A DNA stretch of 64,000 bases from Trichomonas tenax (Eukaryota; Parabasalia; Trichomonadida; Trichomonadidae): contig JALKBU010000110.1 in the NCBI GenBank assembly GCA_023091735.1, forward strand, positions 17,402 through 81,401, written 5' to 3'. Shown piece after piece: positions 44,158-52,999 of this stretch; position 1 is the stretch's first letter, and every line of letters starts with the position of its first letter. The position numbers and the translations under genes were made by a program. The notes under the pieces were generated by a model. The model was not told the DNA's origin. It saw only the letters and a list, made by a program, of their open reading frames with translations, and searched no databases.

Positions 44158-46110
44158 TTATTGTGAATAATTAATGATGTTTGAATTATTCGTTGATGTT
44201 TGCTTTGGTGTTTCATTGATATTCTCATAGTTTTCGTTTGCATTATTGTGTTTCTTCACGTGGATAATGGCAAAAATAACAATGACTGTTATAACAATGA
44301 ATGCTAAGATTCCTCCAACAACAAAGTAATTCATGTTGATCTTCTTCTGCTTGTTGTCTTCGTTCTTTGGCTTCATCATGAGCTTGGAGTTAGAGCAGAC
44401 TGTGTCGTCTTTGATTACTTGCAAACCTGCGAAGAAATCACCTTCATATTTAGTAGTTGTGTAAACTTTAGTGATGTTGGAATGATCCTTCAAAGCAGCG
44501 CCATTGACAACTTTGCTTCCACAGTATTTAACTGTGGAAAGAGACTTTGTGAACCAGAAAACATCAATATAGATGTAATCGATGTCCTTCATGAAGTCAA
44601 TAGTGTTCAAATTGTCATCAACATGGAATGCTCTTCTGACATAAGAAAGAGGACCGTTGAATGTTATTCCTTGAAGATTTGTGTTTCTAGCAAACACAAA
44701 TATATCAATATATGTAACTGCAGATGGGACTGTGACCTTTCTCAAATCTCATTGATAGAATGCTCCCATATCGAGTTTTGTAATGCTCTGTGGGAGATCA
44801 ATTTGTTATAATGCTGTGCATCCAATAAAAGCACCGTTCTGGATCTCGGTGAGTTTGTTAGAGAATGTTATTGTTGTTAATGCTGTGCATTTAGCGAATG
44901 CTTCTGGTTCAATGACCTGGATATTACCAAGATCAATAGTTGTCAATGATGTGCATTGATAGAAGCATCTGCTGCCAATTCTTGGCAAGTTTGGAGGGAA
45001 TTTAACGCTTGTTAATTTAGTGTTTTTTTCTGAATGCTTGAGAACTAATTGATGTGAGAGAGTTTGGAAGTGTGATAGATTGTATATATCCACAATCTGT
45101 GAATAATCCAACTTTTATATCTTCAACAGCATCATCAATAGTGGTTTGTTTTGGTTCAAAATGAAGTGAACAAATGTTTTCCTGCCATTTGCATAAAGAA
45201 GCTTTTGATCTGCATCATATTCGAAGACTTTATTGGCAGAGTCAATATTAAAGCCACTCAAGCGGTTCATTTCAGCAAAAACGACTGGCTCTATTTCAGT
45301 GATTGATGCGATAATTGGGAACGTTAAAATATTCGTCCATATGAAAGCAGAGTTCTTCACTGCTGTGAATGCAAACAAGTCAAACTCTTGGATGTTTTGG
45401 AAAACAAAATTAGTTAATTTAGCACAACTTTCGAATGCATTATCACCAACGATTTCTAAACTTGGTGCATTGAATGTTGCTAAGTTAGAGCATCCTTTAA
45501 AGCATTGCTTTCCAATTGAAACAAGTTTTGATGGTGAATCAAATGTGACAAGAGCAGCACACCCCAAGAAGCAGTTGTCACCAAGTGTAGTTGTATCATC
45601 TGGTAATGTCAAAGTTGCCAAAACTTTGCAATTACTGAAAACATTTTTACCAAAAGTGTGTGTGAGTCCACTTATTGGTTGCGACTGATCATTTTGTACC
45701 TGTGTGAAGCTTGCCAAGGCAACACAGCATTGAAAGACGGCAGAATTATTTGTTATTGTATGTATATGATAAATAACAGTCGCTAACAATGCGCAACTCG
45801 CAAAAGCACTGTCATTAACTGTCTCCACTGTCGCAGGAATCTCGAATGATGCTAATTTAGGGCAATTTGATGAACGCTTGAGACCCAATTACTTTGATTG
45901 GAGCTTCAATTATAACAGAGTTAATGTTGACTGACTGTGAAAAAGCTTACTCTGGAATATAATCGCAAGTTCCTTGTATTTTCAATGTCGAATAATTTTT
46001 CTTGTCGGGAAACAGCCTAGTAATGTCCCAATGTGTAAACTCCTAATCCAGAGATCGTGAGTGTCCCTGTTGAAGGATCATAGTCAAAATTCGGAATTGA
46101 GGATATGAAG
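44158..46110 (-). pseudogene. broken BspA-like leucine-rich-repeat surface protein
   Basis: Upstream pieces read DYDPSTGTLTISG, the usual start of BspA repeats. Then come many TpLRR units (GDNAFESCAKLTNFVF, LATLTLPDDTTTLGDNCFLG, IEPEAFAKCTALTTITFSNK), a membrane helix (FVVGGILAFIVITVIVIFAI), and a short basic/Asn-rich tail ending NIINYSQ. Trichomonad BspA proteins sit on the cell surface. The frame is broken near 45890-46010, shifts near 45140 and back near 45045 (between these the repeat GYIQSITLPNSLTSISSQAF is in another frame). In-frame stops occur at 44806 and about 44755. It cannot make a full protein. Confidence 0.85.
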
Positions 46111-46903
46111 GCGAGAATTAAAAAAAAAATTTGAACTCAAATACTTTTAAATACAAATGCTTCTGGCAACTAATGCTGTAGCTAGAATAGTTAATATTTG
46201 AAATTTAAAGATATGGCATAATTTTCAAAATATCGTTGTTAGACAATAAAGACTTCATAGAATTAAAGCAATCTATGAAAGGTGTTTATTCCCTGTTCCA
46301 TAAAAGCTTATTATTACTTGTAAAATATAGATTGAAACTATTAACCTTAAATTCACGGAGAAATGCGAGTGTAGCAAAAGTTTCTTCTAGAATAAATAGA
46401 TGACAGCCATATATTACGGAAGATGGATCACATGCCAATCTGCTCTATGGAATAGTGGAGCAGAAATATAAATGCTTCTTTTAGTTGGAAATTTGCATAT
46501 GAATTTCAAAGTGATAAAAAGATTCCAGATCTACCCAAGAACCTCATGGATTGTAATGACAACTCTATTAACACTTCTTGGTTCATTTTTATTCAAAAAT
46601 AACAAAATTAGATAAACTCCTTTTATCTTAAACAATGGAATGATCGTCACCCTTATTTTTAAGATGCCGCTCGAGCAAATGTGTATTCATAGATGTGATC
46701 CACAAAAAATAGGAATTTCTAACAAATCAAGATATTTTCAAAAAACAACATATATAATTATGAATTAGCATCACATCAATGATTTGTATTAATAGCATTA
46801 AGATATATTTTTCACCATGAAATTATTTTTATATCAATATTATTATGTGTGCTGTGAAACTGATTTTAGTAATAAACAAAGTTTAGTTCTATATATAGAT
46901 GCT
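46111..46903. other. intergenic, no gene
   Basis: AT-rich. Short plus-strand scraps near 46400-46480 (for example YYGRWITCQSALWNSG) have protein character but no recognised family. Confidence 0.4.
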
Positions 46904-47530
46904 CTATTCGAAGTAATTAAAGATGGACCATAAAAATGATTGCTTTTCGGTGATTCTTATATCGCCATGACCGAACAAGAACTCACGCACTTTGATCCAA
47001 AGTGTTTTGTGCTCCCAAGCAACGTTTGAAAGGTTCTGATTATCATCCCAAACTCGGAAGACGGGCAACTCCTTTCTTTGAACGTTTTCCGGAATCTCTG
47101 ATTGGATTATTCCGCGGAAACATCCGACAACAAAATCTTTCTCGATTTGAATTATTGGTTTGATTTCTTTTATAGTGAGATCCTGTGTAAACTCAACCAA
47201 AATCCAGTTTAGGCCGTTCTCTGTTACAGGGTCATCAACAATTTTTTCGATTTTACCATCAAAATTAACTTCAAAATAATTTTTGACCTTTTCAAGATAT
47301 TCTGGGCTGATTCCAACTACTGTTATCGTGTTTATATCTTCGCAATCCCAAGAATCGGGTTTATCTGCTGGATTTTGGTGGAAAGAAACTTTCGGTCTAA
47401 ATTGTGCATGAACTTCTTCATGGGACTCGTTGTCGTCTTGCCTGAACTTTTCTGAGTCTTTTGTTTTCCTAGAAATTGACCTTACTCCATATGGTCTCCC
47501 TTTCTTTATATTCTCGGAGAGAGAGAGCAT
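46904..47530 (-). CDS. Nup35/Nup53-like nucleoporin with RRM-type (MPPN) domain
   Basis: A 208-residue protein. After a basic disordered N-terminus, residues about 66-145 form an RRM-like fold (INTITVVGISPEYLEKVKNY, LNWILVEFTQD, VVGCFRGIIQ). This matches the Nup35/Nup53 RRM order, in which the usual RNA-binding aromatic motif is absent. The C-terminal IKVREFLFGHGD and FLWSIFNYFE look like the amphipathic membrane-binding helix typical of Nup53. It would anchor the nuclear pore to the membrane. It is shorter than fungal or animal proteins (about 325-475) and lacks FG repeats. An ATG 25 bases upstream opens another frame (MADKVNQKNALSLRE), so the true N-terminus is uncertain. Confidence 0.6.
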   Translation of the reverse strand: MLSLSENIKKGRPYGVRSISRKTKDSEKFRQDDNESHEEVHAQFRPKVSFHQNPADKPDSWDCEDINTITVVGISPEYLEKVKNYFEVNFDGKIEKIVDDPVTENGLNWILVEFTQDLTIKEIKPIIQIEKDFVVGCFRGIIQSEIPENVQRKELPVFRVWDDNQNLSNVAWEHKTLWIKVREFLFGHGDIRITEKQSFLWSIFNYFE

Positions 47531-47563
47531 TTTTTTGGTTGACTTTATCTGCCATAATTTTTA

Positions 47564-47641
47564 TTTACATGACAAAAATAGTTTACATGACAATTTCAAA
47601 TTTAATGTGTTTACATGGCAAAAATGTTGATTTTACGTGAC
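47564..47641 (-). promoter_or_regulatory. four-copy GTCATGTAAA cluster upstream of the Nup35-like gene
   Basis: On the minus strand GTCATGTAAA occurs at 47573-47564 and 47591-47582, with GCCATGTAAA at 47619-47610 and GTCACGTAAA at 47641-47632. The spacing is about 18, 28 and 22 bases. This is the densest cluster of the element in the window. Confidence 0.65.
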
Positions 47642-48154
47642 AAATTTATATTTGCACTTTGTTATCACTATTTGTCAAGGGATTTATATGATGATTCCAC
47701 AAAGATTCCAGTTTTGTGTCAACATATATTATAATAGTTGCCCAAAATATTCATTTGTGATATTCGGTTATTGATTTATTTAATGGAAATATATAATATT
47801 GGGAATCAACAATACTACATATATGTTATAAAGATGTATCAGCATTGATATTTAATAGCAGGGAAGCTGAAAAAACAAATATACAAATTCTCAATGATTT
47901 GAAAACAAATGCTAGAGTACTTTTATACTCATGCATGCTTATTATACTAAATGTAATATATAAAAATCGTGCTTTTAAGACTCAAAACGAATGATTCAAA
48001 TTTTAAAATTCAAAAATGTTTTCAACATCATATTTTGATGAATGAAATAAGATATATATTAAAAAATATATCTAAAGACACAATAAAACGAATAACAAGA
48101 ATGAAAACGTGACACGATTGAGATGAAAAAAGCGGTTATGGTCCAACCTTTTAC
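47642..48154. other. divergent intergenic region
   Basis: No gene. The last bases before ATG 48155 read GTCCAACCTTTTAC. The CCTTTT there resembles the M5-type start-site motif reported for T. vaginalis promoters. Confidence 0.4.
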
Positions 48155-48610
48155 ATGCCAACTCGCTTCCATAAGAACAGGAAACTCCGTGGTTACGTCA
48201 CAATGGGCTACGGCCGTGTAGGAAAGCACCGTGTTTCTCCAGGTGGTCACGGTCGTGCCGGTGGTCAGCATCACCAGAGAACATGGTTCGATCGCTTCCA
48301 CCCAGGTTACTTCGGCAAGGTTGGTATGCGCCACCTCCACCTCATGAAGAACCGCGCTGATGAGTACGAGCCAACAATCAACATCGACAAGCTTTGGACA
48401 CTCGTTCCAGAGGAGGTCCGCGTCAAGGCTGCGGCTGCCAAGAAGGGCGAAGCAGTCCCAGTCATCGACTGCGTTCAGAATGGTTTCTTCAAGGTTCTCG
48501 CTCGCGGTGAGCTTCCAAAGATCCCATTCATTGTTCGTGCTAAGGACTTCTCCGAGGAGGCCGAGAAGAAGATCAAGGCCGCTGGTGGTGTCTGTGAGAA
48601 GGTTCAGTAA
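48155..48610 (+). CDS. 60S ribosomal protein L27a (uL15 family)
   Basis: A 151-residue protein: [20 protein letters not shown], then [20 protein letters not shown] (the Gly/His-rich loop of uL15), [18 protein letters not shown] and the C-terminal [20 protein letters not shown]. It matches eukaryotic L27a from end to end at the expected length (about 148). It binds 28S rRNA in the large subunit. Codon use is strongly biased to C- and G-ending codons, as expected for a highly expressed gene. Confidence 0.95.
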   Translation: MPTRFHKNRKLRGYVTMGYGRVGKHRVSPGGHGRAGGQHHQRTWFDRFHPGYFGKVGMRHLHLMKNRADEYEPTINIDKLWTLVPEEVRVKAAAAKKGEAVPVIDCVQNGFFKVLARGELPKIPFIVRAKDFSEEAEKKIKAAGGVCEKVQ

Positions 48611-49668
48611 ATATACTTCAATATAAACAGGCATATAATATTACATTTCAACTTACGTCTTATATTTTTTTAAAAAAACAAATCAAATCGCCTTTGTAAC
48701 ATTTTCATGAACTCCTACACAGTGCAATGGAAATGGCTTCAACAATTATTCTGTTTCATGCCATATACTCAATGCCACTATCATACTGAAGTCACTTTAG
48801 TGCATTACCTCTGAGGATTGAGCATGATACAGAACATTTGTTAGATTATTGAAAATCACTCCCAGTGTGAGAGATATCAAGATGGCACTGGAGTTTTCTA
48901 ATACAAGTGTCATGAAAATAGCATTCACACTCTAAGAAACAAAATTTTACAATTAATTTGTTTGAATTAATTTTCATCATATTGTTCAATGCAAATAGTC
49001 TCAGTGGCAATGTCACCCGCGACATGTCGCTGAGAATATTGGCATAGAGCAGCCACTTTTGCGCTATTTTTTATATTCGTCTACTGTGCGCATGTTCTGA
49101 TTCTATTGCACTGAATAACTGTGATACATAGTGTAATAGAAACAGATCACACACAGCGTTTCACTTTGATGAAAGGTAATTCATTTATATGCAAATTATT
49201 GAGTTCAAGCCTCATTTTCGATGTGGATGCCACTAAGCAATGATGTAAGTGACATTGATAACCAGATTGAAGCTTAAACGCACAATCCTATCTTTAATTT
49301 TGTGTAGAGTCTTTCTGGATATGAATTATGAACATCATTTATGTATTAAATTTGTCAGAACTCCTTAAGGAGTACATTACATAACAAGACTCTTTCATTG
49401 ATTTGATTCATAGCAGTGGACAAATACACATAGATTATGCATCACTAAGGATATCCAACTAATGACATGTACATTACTCAAATGTCATCCACATTCATGT
49501 TCCACCAGTACATCAAAATATGAGAATTAATATAATTTTCCGCTCACCAAAATTCATTTTATTGTATCACGTAATATGATAAAACAAGTCAGTTAAGATA
49601 ACACGCAATATACCTAAGCGTTTAATAACAATATATACAACAATTAACTAAAACAACAAATTATTAGA
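48611..49668. other. gene-free region with a hairpin
   Basis: Slightly richer in GC and in CACTG/CAATG words than other spacers, but without a frame. TTCTATTGCACT near 49100 pairs with AGTGTAATAGAA ending near 49142 (one mismatch, 17-base loop). GTCACCCGCGACATGTCGCT near 49012 is also unusually GC-rich. It may be an old repeat or a non-coding transcript. Confidence 0.35.
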
Positions 49669-50718
49669 TCAGAAACTCATCTTTTGGAACAGTGAGAGTG
49701 AACCAGATCGATTCTGTCTCGATGCAACTCTAATGAGATTCCTTGGAATTTTTGCAAGAGGATCGTCATGTGTTTTCGGCGCAGGGTGATATTCCAACAC
49801 TCTCCTTCTGATATTCAGCATTCCACCCGGTGGAGAAGTTGGCGGAGTTGTTCGCAAAGGCTTCAAAATTTGTCCTCCAGCAGCCTTAAACTGAGATTTG
49901 TGTTCTTCCATTGTGGAGTGTATACTCAAAAGTGTGTTCGCTCTCGAATGCATCAAATATTCTGTGTTAATTCTGTTTTCTGGATTTAAGTTTAACATCG
50001 ATGATGCAATATCTCTGACTTCTGGTGGAAGAAGACCCAAATTTATAGGTGCAGCAGCTTGTATCTGCTTTAACATGACAACAAAGTTGTTTAAATTCCA
50101 AGGAAGCTTTTTTGTTACCATAAACCAGAGCAAAATGCCAAGTGACCAGATGTCTGACTTGGTGCCTGGTATCGCATCAGGACTGAGATACTCCGGAGCC
50201 AAGAATCCGACGTCGAATGGATTCGATCGATGCAAAGTTGGGTTAAATTGACGTGGAGGCGGATATATATCAGTTATGAAGGCAATTCCGCCGTTCTGCA
50301 TGAATATGTTGCTCGGTTTGATGAAATTTGTATAAATTCGTCGTTTATGTAAGTGACGATAAAGACGAACAAGGACCTTCCATTGGGCGATCACAACGTT
50401 CACGTTGTCCGCGCAATTTGTTATGTAAGCTGTCAGGTCCAGGCTCTCGAAAAATGGTCTGACTGCGTAAATATAATTTTTCTCGTCGTAATAGTAATGA
50501 TATGGCAGGAAACACGATTCCTTTATCTTGCGTGTGATTCTTATTATCTGAATGAAATTGTCAACATCTGCTTCATCTCCTATTGCTGATTTCATGAAAC
50601 TCTTGCATATATAGGAGACCTGAGTGTCGTCCTTCTTGAGAAGATAAGAAGGGCCCAGGAATCCGCTGTTTAATCTTTTCACAAAACTAAAGCCAGGAGG
50701 AACAAATTGCTCAATCAT
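49669..50718 (-). CDS. protein pseudokinase
   Basis: A 349-residue protein with the protein kinase fold. Lobe landmarks are present: LNSGFLGPSY in place of the glycine loop (residues 16-25), YICKS with K39, LAPEYLSPDAIPGTKSDIWS (APE and subdomain IX) and GILLWFMVTKKLPW. But the catalytic HRD is YTN (129-131, in IYTNFIKPSNIF), removing the catalytic Asp, and DFG is DIY (150-152). The lysine and the KPSN segment are kept, so ATP might still bind. It is best read as a pseudokinase acting as scaffold or regulator. C-terminal residues 270-349 are basic, disordered and Ser/Pro-containing. The start ATG follows TTCACAAAAA, an initiator-like sequence. Confidence 0.8.
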   Translation of the reverse strand: MIEQFVPPGFSFVKRLNSGFLGPSYLLKKDDTQVSYICKSFMKSAIGDEADVDNFIQIIRITRKIKESCFLPYHYYYDEKNYIYAVRPFFESLDLTAYITNCADNVNVVIAQWKVLVRLYRHLHKRRIYTNFIKPSNIFMQNGGIAFITDIYPPPRQFNPTLHRSNPFDVGFLAPEYLSPDAIPGTKSDIWSLGILLWFMVTKKLPWNLNNFVVMLKQIQAAAPINLGLLPPEVRDIASSMLNLNPENRINTEYLMHSRANTLLSIHSTMEEHKSQFKAAGGQILKPLRTTPPTSPPGGMLNIRRRVLEYHPAPKTHDDPLAKIPRNLIRVASRQNRSGSLSLFQKMSF

Positions 50719-51645
50719 TTTTTGTGAATTTTTTTATTCTGAAATTTTATCAACACGTCTTTCATGCAGAGGTCAATAATTTACAGCAAATTGCTCTCAA
50801 ACGTTGAAAAATATTTTTGAGAAGGGGTTTAAATTTTATCAATATATGGAAAACTATAAGGGAATATCGAGTTCTCTTTTTGAATAGTATTGAAAAGTTA
50901 GAATAAATAATTTGATAATCATATGTTTCATGCGAAAAGGAACTAATCATATTTATATTCATTCAAAATTGTAATTAGTAATTTCAATCTCCTCTCAAAT
51001 CAATAATTTTATAAATATTTTGATAAAATTAACCCACATACACAACCAGTTCCGAGAAAACCTTTCGATGACGAACTAACGTACAAATATTTTTTGTTAT
51101 TTAACTCTTTGTCGTCGATATCTAGTCATGACATTCGGAAAAGTGCCATAATTTTTTAGTAATTGGCAAAAACGATACGTTTACACGTCAAAATTCAAAC
51201 ATTTTAGTCTGGTCAGCTAAAGACCATTACTCTTTACACTGCAAACTTTGAATATATATCCTTGTGCTCACATCATCTATACACCAATATATAATGATTT
51301 TCAAGCGATTTATTCAACTTTTGCGAAGATAATCAAACTTTGAAATGTAATATTTCTGTTTTTAGCATAATGACTATTATCATCATAATGCAACTCAAAA
51401 TAGCATTCTGGAATAATAGTCTTTTGATGAAAGCTTTTTATTTGTAAAATTATATATATCTTATCTTTGAACAGAATTTTGCTGATATAGAACTATCATC
51501 TATAGAGTATCTATCGATGATTTTCGATCATATATCAAAACATTTTTTTGCTTCTTCTGCTGAAGCTTTAGAAACAACTGCTTTCAGGATTCAATTTTCA
51601 TCTCTAGCTTCTTATTCATGAAGTATTAACCTGTTTTCCTAAGCA
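50719..51645. other. intergenic, no gene
   Basis: AT-rich. The minus-strand sequence TTTTGACGTGTAAAC near 51190-51176 is a variant of the GTCATGTAAA element, but it lies about 460 bases from the kinase start. No coding relic. Confidence 0.45.
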
Positions 51646-52828
51646 TTATTTGAAAGGAGGAATCACATGTGTTTTAACAGCTTCGATTCCACGTTCAATC
51701 ATTTTGAATGATTCTGTAACATTGACCAAATGATTTCCATGATCGTGCATCCATGCGTGAATTCCTTTCCATTGGATGTTAAAGACTTTGCAGTTTGCAC
51801 AAACTTTGCCAAGTAAAACATCACCACATAGAGGAGTAGGAGTGATAACAACTGTATAGTCATGCATAAAGTATGCTTTAAATGCATTTGAACCTGAAGG
51901 AGTAAAATGCATTATAAGTGATGCAAAAAGTGATGTTATTTGTCTGATTTCATAAACATCATCAATCATTTCAAAGTGTAAATCAGGATATGCTACTTTT
52001 ACAGCTTCAAAAATTTATGGTAAGTTATGAATATGTCAACTGGTCGTTTTTTTTTCTGTTTGAAAATACATATCTTGTCGGTTTAATTCAATATAAATCA
52101 TATTTCTCGAAGAAATCTTTCAATCGTTTTGTGTGAATGCCAAAAGAATTAACGAATAACATTGGATTTAAAATTGTCGTGAAAACATCGCAAGAAACAT
52201 AACAGTCTTGCCGAATATTAATCAGCTTATCTTGTGGAACACCCAAAAGCTGCCAAAATTCTTTCATTATATTTTTCCTTCCATTGCATATAAAATATGC
52301 ATTATGAATAATTGCTTTAGGAGCATAATTAAAAATATAGAGAAGCGGCTGACAATCAATCAAAGTATGCCCAAAATTAGTGTCAGCTTCTCCATAACCA
52401 AAGCCTAATTTTTTTGGATAATGTTCCACAACTTTCGCATAGATTAAGTTTCTTCTTTCATGATAGATATCCGATTTAAATATCTTACTATCTCATGTTA
52501 TAACTTGTCCATAAAAATTGACACAACAACAATAAAGTGAAACTAATTGATACGTGGAGTTTCTAGAAAGAATGTTTGCAGTTAAGATGTGCGATTCATC
52601 ACCTAAACAGTCATAACAAGTTTCATTGCTTGGATTCGAAGCATTCACTGTTTGGTTGAAAAACACTGTCACATGGTCAGTTACTTGCTCAGGATTAGAT
52701 CTAATATAATTCAAAGGTTTCCGCCAATAAGGAGACATTGATGTAATAATCCAAGGAGAAAACACTTCCATTCCTATGAATTTTACAAGCATCTGAACAA
52801 CCAAGAGAATAAAAGGAATTATTGGCAT
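51646..52828 (-). pseudogene. GT61/DUF563-type glycosyltransferase, broken
   Basis: The start MPIIPFILLVVQMLVKFIGM is a signal-anchor typical of a Golgi type II protein. The catalytic part reads EADTNFGHTLIDCQPLLYIF, QDKLINIRQDCYVSCDVFTT, then RYVFSNRKK and, near the end, SGSNAFKAYFMHDYTVVITP and VFNIQWKGIHAW. These are landmarks of the GT61 family (for example EOGT and xylosyltransferases). The first two parts share one frame, separated by a TGA at about 52493. A second TGA falls at 52088, and near 52010 a frame change leads to the last part, which ends TAA. Other than these breaks the family can be followed nearly end to end, so the inactivation is recent. Confidence 0.65.
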
Positions 52829-52885
52829 TTCAGATCATTAATATAAACTGTTCGAGCAAAATTTTTGAGTGCAAAAAAATAATTA

Positions 52886-52960
52886 GCAATGTAAAATGAC
52901 CAAAATTAAGAATGTAAAGTGTCAAAAATGATGATTTCATAATGTAAAGTGTCACCTTTT
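52886..52960 (+). promoter_or_regulatory. promoter with three ATGTAAA/GTCA variants and CCTTTT initiator
   Basis: AATGTAAAATGACC near 52888, AATGTAAAGTGTCA near 52911 and again near 52941 are followed by GTCACCTTTTGAG. The CCTTTT next to TCA resembles the M5-type motif that overlaps trichomonad start sites. It would give a leader of about 45 bases to ATG 53000. Confidence 0.5.
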
Positions 52961-52999
52961 GAGCTAACATTTCTTATTCAACAGACCATCACCTATTTG

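Noticed and set aside
52961..52984. Possible intron end in the Tudor-SN leader (GCTAACATTTCTTATTCAACAG region)
   Set aside because: The distance from the CTAAC-like branch site to AG is much longer than the fixed spacing in trichomonad introns, and no donor site lies upstream.
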